Shown here in pieces: positions 28,287-36,891 of a stretch of DNA of 64,000 nucleotides. The translations under genes and the position numbers were made by a program. Positions within the stretch are counted from its first letter, which is position 1. Each line of letters begins with the position of its first letter. Source of the DNA: Anabaena sp. PCC 7108 (GTDB lineage Bacteria; Cyanobacteriota; Cyanobacteriia; Cyanobacteriales; Nostocaceae); the NCBI RefSeq assembly GCF_000332135.1, contig NZ_KB235896.1, forward strand, positions 5,475,356 through 5,539,355. Direction: 5' to 3'. The notes under the pieces were generated by a model. That model was not told the DNA's origin and did no database searches. It was given only the letters and a program-made list of their open reading frames with translations.

Positions 28287-29681
28287 ATGGAAGTGGACAC
28301 TCAACACTATGACGATATTATTATCGGCGGCGGCAAAGCGGGTAAAACACTTGCACCAGCGCTAGTTGCTGACGGACGTAAAACCGCTCTGGTTGAACGC
28401 AGTTTAAATATGATCGGTGGCGGATGCATCAATATCGCTTGCATTCCTACTAAAACGATGGTGGCGAGTGCCAGTGTTGCAAACACAGTGCGAAACAGTG
28501 CCGCTTATGGTGTTAAAGCCAATACACCCATCGTTAATTTAGCAGAGGTGATCCAACGAAAACGATCGGTTGTGCAATCTGCACGTGAAATGAATTTGCA
28601 CAATCTAGAAACGGCTCTGGATAACAACTTGATCATCGGGGAAGCAAGGTTTGTTGCTCCCAAAACGATCGCAGTAACAACAACTGAGGGGAACAATCGC
28701 TTACTTACCGCCGAACGCTTATTTATTAATACAGGCACACGACCGTTAATTCCATCTGTACCCGGACTTACTGAAGTTGAGTTTTTAACGAGTGAGTCGA
28801 TTATGGAGCTAGAATACTTGCCTGAACACCTGATCGTTCTCGGTAGTGGCTATATTGGTTTAGAGTTTGCTCAGATGTTTCGGCGCTTTGGCTGTCGCGT
28901 TACTGTCATTGGGCAAAGTGAGCAAATCCTGTCACAGCAAGATCCAGATATAGCGATCGCCGTGCAAACATTACTGGAACAAGATGGTATTGAATTCTTA
29001 TTAAAAGCGAAGGTGTTGAGGGTTGATCGCACTGGTAATGAAACCATTCTGAGAATCCAAGTTGGCGATCGTGAAATCACCCTCCAAGGGTCGCATTTGC
29101 TTGTCGCCGTCGGTCGTGCGCCCAATATCGATAGCTTAAATTTAGCTGCTGCTGGTGTGGCAACCGATACACGCGGATTTATTCAAGTCAATGATCGCCT
29201 AGAGACGAATGTACCAGGCATTTGGGCATTAGGCGACATCAACGGCGGCCCGCAATACACTCATATATCGCTCGATGATTATCGGATTATCAAAGCCAAT
29301 TTAATTGATGGTGGCAACCGCAACACGAGGGTTCGCCTGATTCCTTCCTGTCTGTTCATCGATCCAGAACTGGCCCATGTGGGTTTGACAGAAACCGAAG
29401 CACGACAACAAGGGTATACCATTCGAGTAGCGAAACTAGATGTTGCCGCTATTCCCAGAGCGAAAACATTGGGTAAAACTGATGGCTTACTGAAGGCGAT
29501 CGTAGATACTAAGACAGGACATATTCTCGGTGTTTCACTCTTGTGTCATGAAGCGGGTGAAGTGATTTCAACGGTGCAGATGGTGATGCAAGCTCAAATG
29601 TCTTACACCGTTTTGCGCGATGGCGTGTTGACTCATCCCACAATGACCGAAGGGTTAAACTTGCTGTTTTCAAAGTTGTAA
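28287..29681 (+). CDS. Mercuric-reductase-like FAD/NAD(P)-disulfide oxidoreductase (1)
   Basis: A 464-residue flavoprotein of the pyridine nucleotide-disulfide reductase class I family. The FAD motif IIIGGGKAGKTLAPAL, redox cysteines CINIACIPTK (C-x4-C) and NAD motif VLGSGYIGLEFAQMF are present, with ALGDINGGPQYTH binding FAD and a C-terminal dimer domain with HPTMTEGLN (catalytic His-Glu). It lacks the N-terminal metal-binding domain and the C-terminal Cys pair of true MerA, so mercury reduction is doubtful. A paralogue is at 36892. Confidence 0.93.
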   Translation: MEVDTQHYDDIIIGGGKAGKTLAPALVADGRKTALVERSLNMIGGGCINIACIPTKTMVASASVANTVRNSAAYGVKANTPIVNLAEVIQRKRSVVQSAREMNLHNLETALDNNLIIGEARFVAPKTIAVTTTEGNNRLLTAERLFINTGTRPLIPSVPGLTEVEFLTSESIMELEYLPEHLIVLGSGYIGLEFAQMFRRFGCRVTVIGQSEQILSQQDPDIAIAVQTLLEQDGIEFLLKAKVLRVDRTGNETILRIQVGDREITLQGSHLLVAVGRAPNIDSLNLAAAGVATDTRGFIQVNDRLETNVPGIWALGDINGGPQYTHISLDDYRIIKANLIDGGNRNTRVRLIPSCLFIDPELAHVGLTETEARQQGYTIRVAKLDVAAIPRAKTLGKTDGLLKAIVDTKTGHILGVSLLCHEAGEVISTVQMVMQAQMSYTVLRDGVLTHPTMTEGLNLLFSKL

Positions 29682-29751
29682 GGCAGTCAATGCAGACATC
29701 TGACAACCAGGAGTGATGTTGCTGGGTGGGGAGTTGAGATATTTTGTTCGA

Positions 29752-30070
29752 TTCCAACTTTAGTTGGAGTTAGTCTTCCATTTTGAGATAGGTTAAGCAA
29801 TCATCCACTCGACTCAATAAAATTATCAACTGTGAGTGGACGACAAACCAAAGTCAATTGCATATATTAAATTCATGCAAACACAGATAGCAATCCAGTT
29901 GCCAGATTCAAGTTTGCTGAACACAGATAGCACAGAGAGGGATGTAGGCGTAACCCTCCGCAAGCATCACTTGCGGTAAACACACTCCCCCTTGGAGGTT
30001 CCAGTGAACAATGACCGTCAACACCGTTTATTATTTGTCCCACCTTCAACCCAGGATCATAAACAGGGGA
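29752..30070 (+). repeat. Duplicated upstream block, copy 2
   Basis: It matches 16985-17150 and 17461-17600, continuous here, and reaches the DsbA-like start region. It ends with RBS GGAGG (29994-29998). It is AT-rich, with TAAATTCATGCAAACACAGA and GATTCAAGTTTGCTGAACAC. Because it recurs before three gene groups, it is a candidate regulatory region. Confidence 0.75.
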
Positions 30071-30582
30071 TGTTAAGTGCCTCTGTGGTACTGGTGATGT
30101 ATGGAGATTATCAATGTCAAGAGAGTGCGGATGTTTATCGGTTGCTGAAAGTTATTGGGCGACAACTGAGTCTTTCGTTGGGAGAGGATTATTTGTGCTT
30201 TATTTTCCGTCATTTTCCGCAGATACAAATTCATTTTCATGCTCTACGTGCGGCGGAAGCGGCGGAAGCGGCTGCTGTTCAAGGTCAGTTTTGGCAGATG
30301 CATGACATTTTGTTTATTCATCAACAACAGTTAGCAGATGGTTATTTAGTAGAGTATGCCAACGATCTAGGACTCGATATCTCCCAATTTCTGCAAGATA
30401 TGTTTAAGCATATACATCTTGAGCGGATTAATCAAGATATCGAAAGTGGTATTCACAGTGGAATAACGGCTACCCCAGCTTTGTTTATTAATGGGATTCG
30501 CTATAGCGTAGGCGTAGCCCGCCGCAGGCATCGCTGGAATATGGAGCAGTTAATAGCAGCCATTGTCAATACAGCAAATTGA
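30004..30582 (+). CDS. DsbA-like protein with single active-site Cys
   Basis: A 192-residue thioredoxin-fold protein of the DsbA/FrnE type. YGDYQCQESADVY replaces the usual DYQCPYC, so CxxC becomes CxxS, with Cys near residue 40. RHFPQIQIHFHALRAAEAAE, and ITATPALFINGIRYS (cis-Pro loop TPALF) near the end, fit the family. GTG 30004 is chosen over TTG 29992, as GGAGG sits 5 bases before it. The C-terminal segment YSVGVARRRHRWN is an in-frame interspersed repeat. CxxS suggests an isomerase or reductase-type activity, not strong oxidation. Confidence 0.88.
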   Translation: MNNDRQHRLLFVPPSTQDHKQGMLSASVVLVMYGDYQCQESADVYRLLKVIGRQLSLSLGEDYLCFIFRHFPQIQIHFHALRAAEAAEAAAVQGQFWQMHDILFIHQQQLADGYLVEYANDLGLDISQFLQDMFKHIHLERINQDIESGIHSGITATPALFINGIRYSVGVARRRHRWNMEQLIAAIVNTAN

Positions 30583-30631
30583 GCCAATCAAAGACCAATC
30601 AAGTCAGTGTTAATTTATTCAGGAATATATC

Positions 30632-31507
30632 ATGACGCATCAAACATCATCTCGCGTGTGGCTGATTACAGGCAGTTCTACTGGCTTTGGTCGAACTTTA
30701 GCTGAAGCTGCTTTGGCTCAAGGAGATCGTGTCATTGCAACGGCTCGTGATGTCAGCAAAATTCAAGATTTAGAGCAGCAATATCCGCAGACGGGAAAGG
30801 TAGTTCGTTTAGATGTCACAGATCCAGCAACCATTCAAATGGCTGTACAGAGTGGTTTAGCAGCATTCACCAGAATTGATGTGCTGGTGAATAACGCGGG
30901 CTATGGATTGATGGGTGCAATTGAGGAAGTAAGCGACCAGCAAATCCGTGACCAATTTGAAACCAACTTCTTTGGGCTGCTAAATGTGACTCGTGCCATC
31001 ATTCCCACATTCAAGAAACAAGGCGTTGGTCATATCTTGAACATTTCTTCAATAGGCGGACGGAAAACATTTCCTACGATGGGGCTATATCATGCTTCTA
31101 AATTTGCAGTTGAAGGACTCTCAGAGACCCTCGCACAAGAACTTATACCCTTTGGCATTAAGGTGACAATTGTTGAGCCAGGAGGCTTTGAGACCGACTT
31201 TTCCGGTCGCTCTTTGATGACGGCAAAGCAAATGCCAGAGTACAATTCTCTCCGGGCGGAAGTGGTCAAATTTGCCGCAGAACAACCTCGTGGTCATGTA
31301 CCAACGGGTGTTCAAGCAATGTTGAAAGTGGTGGAATTACCTGAGCCGCCGCTTCACTTGGCAATCGGTCCTAATGCACTACCCACGATTGTTCAAAAAC
31401 TTTCCTCAGATATCGAAGAATATCAACGCTTTGAGCATATTTGGCAAGACTCTACCGCCAATGCGGGCGTGGGATTCAATTTTCCTAGCCTCATGCAGCA
31501 GGTTTGA
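30632..31507 (+). CDS. SDR-family oxidoreductase (3)
   Basis: A 291-residue SDR. Cofactor motif WLITGSSTGFGRTLAEAAL, NNAGYGLMG, Ser in NISSIGGRKT, and YHASKFAVEG. It is the closest relative in the window of SDR 2 (19169). It ends the first redox series, 50 bp after the DsbA-like gene. A C-terminal extension (PTIVQKLSSDIEEYQRFEHI) is shared with SDR 2. Confidence 0.93.
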   Translation: MTHQTSSRVWLITGSSTGFGRTLAEAALAQGDRVIATARDVSKIQDLEQQYPQTGKVVRLDVTDPATIQMAVQSGLAAFTRIDVLVNNAGYGLMGAIEEVSDQQIRDQFETNFFGLLNVTRAIIPTFKKQGVGHILNISSIGGRKTFPTMGLYHASKFAVEGLSETLAQELIPFGIKVTIVEPGGFETDFSGRSLMTAKQMPEYNSLRAEVVKFAAEQPRGHVPTGVQAMLKVVELPEPPLHLAIGPNALPTIVQKLSSDIEEYQRFEHIWQDSTANAGVGFNFPSLMQQV

Positions 31508-31651
31508 GGGGGCGACAAAAAAGCTTGCATAGGTTGTTGGATAAGCATCATAGCCCTGAGACCCTGCTGATAAAATGGTTGTTTATTGCGAACGTCAGCC
31601 ATCATTGCCAAAACCAATTCTTGGCACTCATGAGGGAGAAACTATCCAACT

Positions 31652-31675
31652 AGGGGTACAGCCGGGATACCTGCA
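31652..31675. repeat. Tn3-type end-like sequence
   Basis: GGGGTACAGCCGGGATACCT then GCAA matches 38293 (GGGGTACAACCGGGATACCT). Both read the same way, so they are not an inverted pair. The GGGGTA start and the GATAC core resemble the ends of the 389-bp element, so it is probably an old end of a Tn3-like element. Confidence 0.45.
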
Positions 31676-31743
31676 AGTGCGATTCGTTCTGGAGAAACCC
31701 ATTTCTTGGGGGGATTCCAGGCTTTAGTAGAGTAACCCTGATT

Positions 31744-32014
31744 GGGGTTTTTTGTACGTCCCCTCGAAAAAGGGGAATAGCAAAAACGAGGTTTGGCATT
31801 ATTATCTTCAAATCTTTATCAGCAAAGCTTTTCCCACCACCGTGTCTCAGAAACTGTACTTTTTGAGACATACCAAAATCATGTCTCTTTTCATGTCTCA
31901 AAATGCAATTCTCTCAAAGTCTAAAGAATAATGAGACGTTATCTTAGAAAATCTGCCGTTTCTCAATCATAAAAATCCTAATCCCCCTTTTCGAGGGTTT
32001 GTACAAAAAACCCC
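31744..32014. mobile_element. Candidate MITE, 271 bp
   Basis: The left end GGGGTTTTTTGTACGTCCCC followed by TCGAAAAAGGGG is mirrored at 31983-32014 (CCCCCTTTTCGAGGG, TTGTACAAAAAACCCC). The inverted ends are about 32 bp with a few differences. The interior has no gene. The target duplication is unclear. Confidence 0.7.
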
Positions 32015-32039
32015 TGGTTCTGGCATTGTTGATTTAAAG

Positions 32040-32186
32040 GCTTACTACCGTGGTTTTCGATATGTTCGTGAAATGTTGAAAATGCTTCCAGAACAACCAG
32101 AGCCTATTTTATTAGCCCAGATTTTTGCCAAGCTTACCTCTCTTGGTCGTATTCACAATGCTTCTACAGCCGTTGAACCCTCGTAA
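32040..32186 (+). pseudogene. Unidentified gene remnant (copy 2, uninterrupted)
   Basis: GCT TAC TAC CGT at 32040 to TAA at 32184: AYYRGFRYVREMLKMLPEQ and on to NASTAVEPS. The same as the copy at 4512 without the MITE, so it serves as the empty-site reference. A little upstream sequence (DLKAYYRG) is in frame. It is the tail of an unknown protein. Confidence 0.6.
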
Positions 32187-32215
32187 TTTGGCTAAGGTAT
32201 TGCTTTATGAATGAT

Positions 32216-32390
32216 TTTTCTCGCTTGTGAGAAATCCGGGTTAGGATATCTGGTGAGATTTACAGTGAATAGCCTCTCTATTTTGCCTCACACTCACAAT
32301 TTTTAGCTTGACAGACCACTAGGCAATTATATTAGTTGGTCTAACAATTCATGTATGTATACGTATTTTCGGAATTAAACAGTTTTTAAA
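32216..32390. other. No gene seen
   Basis: Starts with GATTTTTCTCGCTTGTGAGA next to a TCCGGG motif like that at 4485, then plain AT-rich sequence with no reading frame and no clear repeat. Confidence 0.4.
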
Positions 32391-32835
32391 TTATGGTGAT
32401 AGCAGTGGCGAGTTCAAGAAGGCAGGAGGCAGAGGGCAGAGGGCAGAAGGAACCAATTGGAAAGGGATTGTGACCCCTCCCAATCGGAAGCTCCCAAATT
32501 TTCGATTTGGGAGGGGCTTCATACCCTTACTCCTTTCAGTCGTGGGCAGAGGAGACATTCCTTCTGCCTCCTGCCTCCTGCCCTCTGCCTTTACCGGTGA
32601 CTGCATTAAAGGATAAGATTTAGGACGACGTTTTCGGACTCTCGGTTCAGTCCGTGCAGGTCTTTTTGGAACTTCTTTATGCACAATCACCTTTAACAAT
32701 GTGCGATAAACCTGATTACATTTACTTGCTTCTTCAGTCACTAACTGAGTAATAAAATTATGGAAATGTTGCCTCGTTCCCTGTAATGATAACCTCAAAG
32801 GTGATACCCCATAACTGTTGCCAGCCGACCCTTCG
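32391..32835 (-). pseudogene. IS4-type transposase C-terminal remnant
   Basis: GVSPLRLSLQGTRQHFHNFI, then KRPARTEPRVRKRRPKSYPL matches the end of IS4-family transposases (EPRAxKRRPK-YPLL). The remaining ~60 codons toward 32391 are low-complexity GCAGAGGG repeats, so the true end was lost. The upstream part is interrupted by the GC-rich repeat at 32830-32880. Confidence 0.75.
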
Positions 32836-32883
32836 GGTTCAGCAGTCGCCTACGGAGGGAAACCCTCCTGCAGCGCAGCTTCA
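32828..32883. repeat. GC-rich interspersed repeat
   Basis: CCCTTCGGGTTCAGCAGTCG and GGGAAACCCTCCTGCAGCGC form short hairpins. This type of repeat is found widely between and inside genes in Nostocales genomes. It separates the IS4 remnant from the DUF4126 gene. Confidence 0.5.
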
Positions 32884-32983
32884 CCACATTAAAGACCGTA
32901 ACAGATTGTAAGCCAACAAAAAAGCCCAGATTTCTTTCCTAACCATTGCTGGAGTCTTACCTCATCTACTAGAAAGGCTATTT

Positions 32984-33397
32984 ATGTTCATGACATTGAT
33001 TTCTGCATTTGTCCTTGGGTTTGTTGCGGGACTGCGAGCGTTGACAGCCCCTGCTGCTTTATTTTTGGCACGTGGCGGCATTATAGGGATCGTTCTGGCT
33101 GTATTGGCAGTGGCTGAGTTGATTGGCGATATGCTGCCGCAAATCCCCTCTCGCACCAGTCCCCCAGCGTTGATTGCGCGGATTCTCAGTGGTGGCATTG
33201 TGGGATGGTTAGTCACCGGGGCAAACAGCAGTTTTGCACCCGTTGGAGCGATCCTTGGTGTTGTAGGTGCGCTGGCAGGTACGTATGGGGGTCGGGCGGT
33301 GCGGATAGCCGCCATTGAAAGGATTGGTGCAGTTCCTGCTGCCCTGGCTGAGGATGTTGTAGCGATCGCTCTGGCTGCCTTTATCATTACCCGTTGA
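32984..33397 (+). CDS. DUF4126-family membrane protein
   Basis: A 137-residue hydrophobic protein with four predicted helices: FMTLISAFVLGFVAGLRALT, GGIIGIVLAVLAVAELIGDM, GGIVGWLVTG with VGAILGVVGALAGTYGG, and LAEDVVAIALAAFIITR. The conserved GLRALTAPAA and GGRAVR motifs fit DUF4126. Its function is not established. It may start at 32990 (MTLISAF). It stands alone among mobile elements. Confidence 0.85.
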   Translation: MFMTLISAFVLGFVAGLRALTAPAALFLARGGIIGIVLAVLAVAELIGDMLPQIPSRTSPPALIARILSGGIVGWLVTGANSSFAPVGAILGVVGALAGTYGGRAVRIAAIERIGAVPAALAEDVVAIALAAFIITR

Positions 33398-33405
33398 TGG
33401 GCATC

Positions 33406-33696
33406 CGCCGAGGTATGTGCAAAATGGGACACGTTGTAAAGATATATTAAGCAGATGTCTAAAAGCCTTGATTTTACGTTGTTTCAATTTCAGATTGAGC
33501 GTGTCCTTTGTTATGACAACATCCCCTAAAAAGGTCATTAATGGGCAAGTTTAAGGGACGGAATAGCGTGAAGAGTAGATTTTAGTGTACAAAAACTTGA
33601 ATGTCTCCTTACCATTTTTGGGCAAGTTAGTAAATTTCTCAAGCACGTTCCGCAACATTTGTTTACAACGTGTCCCATTTTGCACATACCTCGGCG
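33406..33696. mobile_element. Miniature element, 291 bp, 35-bp perfect inverted ends
   Basis: The left end CGCCGAGGTATGTGCAAAAT then GGGACACGTTGTAAA (33406-33440) is exactly mirrored at 33662-33696. No coding capacity. The interior is shared, inverted, with 38311-38456. It lies just after the DUF4126 stop. The right edge is abutted by the IS630 element at 33701. Confidence 0.85.
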
Positions 33697-33700
33697 ACTA

Positions 33701-34898
33701 AGCTGTTGTGCAGCTAAATCGAATAAACAGCATTACCTTTATTTTTAACTTTGCGCTCCCATTTAATAATAAGACCTCCTTCGTTTAGCAATTTATTTAA
33801 TAATTCTTCTAACTGTTCTACTGATTCAAATAATCTGTGAGCTATATATTCTTTCGCTGAATGCCATACCAGTTCAATTAAATTATAATCTGGACTATAA
33901 GGTGGTAAAAATTCTAGAATAATATTTGGCATTTCTGCCTCAATACGAGCCAAAATATCTTTTCTTTTATGGTAACTAGCATTATCAAGAATAATCACTA
34001 TTTTAGCCGAATTATTATTAAAATCTTCAGGCTGATTTCCAGCTTCTATCCATTCCTGTTTTAAAAAATGATTCAGAGATTTCAATTGTTCATAAAACAC
34101 ATCTGCATTTCCTTGTTTAATCACAAAATTTATTCTTTTCTTGTCATGATAACGCAACCCTCCCATAATATTCACTCTTCCCCTTCTTCTTTGTCCTGTC
34201 ACCTCTTTTCTCTTACCTTTCTTTCCCCATGTTTTTCTTCTTATCACTCTTAAACTAAATCCACTCTCGTCCCAAAACCATACCTGTTAACGCTCTGGGG
34301 TTGATTTCGTTATTTTTAAATATTCAGCTAATTTTTCTTTAAATAATTTACGCTTCTCTGGACTTTGCTTATCCTCTAGGCTATACTTTGCCCAAAGATA
34401 AACGTACTTTTTTCTCTCTAAAATTCTCCTTACTTGCGAACTACTTAACTTTATTCCTGTCTCTATTTCTAGATATGTCGCTAATCTTGCTGATGTCCAT
34501 CTGCCAAATTCATATCCACATTCATCAGGATTCTTCTCAATTACTTCTAACAACAAAGTCTCGTATTCTTTTGTTACTTTACGGAAGTTACCTTCTCTTC
34601 TTCCATCTAAAAAACTGTCTATGTTCTCCGGATCTCCATGCACTGCCCAATATGCTACTGTTGTATATGCTATGTTTAAAAAATCACTTATTTCTTGGTA
34701 AGTTTTTCCATCATTCATCAACAATAATATTAGTATTTTCTCTCTTACATAAGGATTATCTTGTTCTTTTAGGTGTTTTAAGAGATTTTCTCTCTGTTCT
34801 TGAGACAAATGGTTTTTTGCTGGCATAATTCATAAGCGATCCGTAGGAATCGCTTAGTTACTTAATTCTTTATTATACAATCTAGCTGCACAACAGCT
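33701..34898 (-). mobile_element. IS630-family insertion sequence, 1198 bp
   Basis: The ends are AGCTGTTGTGCAGCTA (33701) and TAGCTGCACAACAGCT (ending 34898). TA target duplication at 33699-33700 and 34899-34900, as expected for IS630. Contains one transposase gene with a premature stop. Inserted at the edge of the 291-bp miniature element. Confidence 0.93.
33714..34826 (-). pseudogene. IS630 transposase with one in-frame stop
   Basis: One frame of 371 codons from ATG 34826 to 33714. N-terminal HTH (GKTYQEISDFLNIAYTTVAY), FGRWTSARLATYL, then a TAA at 34287-34289, directly followed in the same frame by QVWFWDESGFSLR, GQRRRGRVNIMGG, ILDNASYHKR and FLPPYSPDYNLIELVWH with the DDE residues. Only this stop is visible as a lesion. 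It might be a recent mutation or, less likely, recoded. Confidence 0.9.
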
Positions 34899-35093
34899 TA
34901 CCCTATATCTACCCCAACTTTGAATTCAAAACCCGAGTTTTTTAACTCGAAAAGCAACGGTTTAAGGTTCTCTAACCCGGATTTCTCACAAAGAAAAATA
35001 AAAAAAGGGTCAAAAACTGCGAAAATGTATATGTAGAAAGCATTTCAACAGCTATACAGATTGGGAAACGCTCATAATTTACATAGGAGCCAC

Positions 35094-35918
35094 ATGAGTA
35101 CAATCACGACTAAAGATGGTACGCAAATATACTATAAAGACTGGGGGACAGGACAGCCCATTGTCTTCAGCCACGGCTGGCCACTGAGCGCGGATGCTTG
35201 GGAATCGCAGATGTTTTTTCTCGCCTCCCACGGTTACCGCTGCATCGCACATGATCGTCGCGGTCATGGGCGATCAAGTCAACCGTGGCACGGTAATGAC
35301 ATGGATACCTACGCCGACGATCTGGCGGAACTTTTCGAGGCGCTGGATATTCAGGATGCGGTGATGATCGGACACTCTACTGGCGGTGGTGAAGTGGCGC
35401 GCTTCATTGGAAGGCACGGCACCAAGCGCGTTTCCAAGGCAGTGCTGGTGGGTGCGGTGCCGCCGCTCATGCTCAAGACCGAGGCAAATCCCGGTGGGCT
35501 ACCCATTGAGGTCTTTGACGGCTTTCGGGCGGCATTGTTGGCTGACCGCTCCCAGTTCTTCCTGGATGTACCCAGTGGGCCATTCTTTGGCTTCAATCGA
35601 CCTGGTGCCAAAGTCTCCCAAGGGCTAATCTATTCGTGGTGGATGCAGGGAATGATGGCTGGACATAAAAACACCTATGACTGCATTAAGGCGTTTTCGG
35701 AAACAGATTTCACCGAAGATTTGAAGAAGTTTGATGTGCCGACGTTGATCATTCATGGTGATGACGATCAGATCGTGCCAATTGGTGCTTCTGCTCTTTT
35801 GTCTGCGAAGCTCGTCAAGAATTCGACTTTGAAAATCTATCCTGGGGGATCGCATAGTCTGGGCGATACAAGCAAAGAACAACTCAACGCCGACCTGCTG
35901 GAATTTATTAAATCCTGA
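35094..35918 (+). CDS. Alpha/beta hydrolase (non-haem haloperoxidase-like) (2)
   Basis: A 274-residue hydrolase. HG in [13 protein letters not shown], nucleophile Ser in [13 protein letters not shown], Asp in [11 protein letters not shown], His in [13 protein letters not shown] 35094 follows ATAGGAGCCAC, so it is preferred to 35061. This is the classic cofactor-free haloperoxidase subgroup and is a paralogue of the enzyme at 22822. It heads the second redox module. Confidence 0.94.
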   Translation: MSTITTKDGTQIYYKDWGTGQPIVFSHGWPLSADAWESQMFFLASHGYRCIAHDRRGHGRSSQPWHGNDMDTYADDLAELFEALDIQDAVMIGHSTGGGEVARFIGRHGTKRVSKAVLVGAVPPLMLKTEANPGGLPIEVFDGFRAALLADRSQFFLDVPSGPFFGFNRPGAKVSQGLIYSWWMQGMMAGHKNTYDCIKAFSETDFTEDLKKFDVPTLIIHGDDDQIVPIGASALLSAKLVKNSTLKIYPGGSHSLGDTSKEQLNADLLEFIKS

Positions 35919-36033
35919 TGCGGATGCACGGATGTGAGACATTACTGTTACAAATCTGGATGGCTGCATTCTTATTAGTTTGCACCTGTTTCGGACAGAT
36001 ATTTTCAACCCAATAACCACAGGGATCGCAAGC

Positions 36034-36783
36034 ATGACAAAACTAGAGGGGAAAATCGCAGTTGTTACAGGTGCTTCTAAAGGCATCGGTGCCGCAATCG
36101 CCAAACATCTAGCAGCAGAAGGTGCAAGTGTTGTCGTCAACTACGCATCCAGCCAAGAAGGAGCCAATCGCGTGGTTGACGAGATTGTCAGCAAGGGCGG
36201 CAAGGCGATCGCAGTTCAGGCAAATGTTGCCAAAAAGGCAGAGATCGAACATCTGTTTGCAGAGACACAGCAAGCATTTGGCAAGCTTGATATTTTGGTC
36301 AACAATGCGGGAATTTATGAATTTTCTCCACTTGAAGACATCACGGAAGAACACTTCCACAAGCAATTCGATCTGAATGTGCTGGGATTAATCCTCACTT
36401 CACAACAAGCCATCAAGCACTTCGGCTCGGCGGGCGGCAGTATTATCAATATCAGTTCCATCGTTAGCACCCTCGCGCCCGCGAATGCCTCAATCTATAG
36501 CGCTACCAAAGCGGCTGTTGATGCCGTCACGAAGTCTCTAGCCAAAGAGTTGGGTTCACGTAACATCCGTGTCAACTCCATCAATCCTGGTATGGTGGAC
36601 ACGGAGGGGGCGCACACAGCAGGAATTACCGGGAGCGAAGGTCGCCAGCAGATTGAAGCGCAAACACCATTAGGCCGCATTGGACAGCCACAGGATATCG
36701 CTCCTGCCGTTGTCTTCCTTGCTTCCTCCGATTCAGCCTGGATCACTGGCGAAACGCTGTACATCACGGGTGGGCTTCGCTAG
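36034..36783 (+). CDS. SDR-family oxidoreductase (4)
   Basis: A 249-residue classical SDR resembling beta-ketoacyl-ACP reductase or glucose dehydrogenase. Cofactor motif AVVTGASKGIGAAIAKHL, VNNAGIYEF, catalytic Ser in [21 protein letters not shown], and C-terminal WITGETLYITGG. ATG 36034 is used rather than 35980 because the family begins MTKLEGKIAVVTG. It lies 115 bp after the hydrolase. Confidence 0.94.
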   Translation: MTKLEGKIAVVTGASKGIGAAIAKHLAAEGASVVVNYASSQEGANRVVDEIVSKGGKAIAVQANVAKKAEIEHLFAETQQAFGKLDILVNNAGIYEFSPLEDITEEHFHKQFDLNVLGLILTSQQAIKHFGSAGGSIINISSIVSTLAPANASIYSATKAAVDAVTKSLAKELGSRNIRVNSINPGMVDTEGAHTAGITGSEGRQQIEAQTPLGRIGQPQDIAPAVVFLASSDSAWITGETLYITGGLR

Positions 36784-36891
36784 CTTTAGATGTCATAACT
36801 CAATCCAAACCCTACCTCAATGGCAGAGAATTTTTGACTTTGAGTGTGAGAGTTTTATGAAAGCAAACTATCCCCAAGGAGTTTAACACTG

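Noticed and set aside
28287-29681. True mercuric reductase
   Set aside because: It lacks the N-terminal metal-binding domain and the C-terminal Cys pair needed for Hg(II). No mer genes are nearby, so only mercuric-reductase-like is supported. The same applies to 36892-38271.
32391-32600. C-terminal reading of the IS4 remnant
   Set aside because: The part is formed by GCAGAGGGCAGAAGG-type repeats, so it is not real protein sequence.
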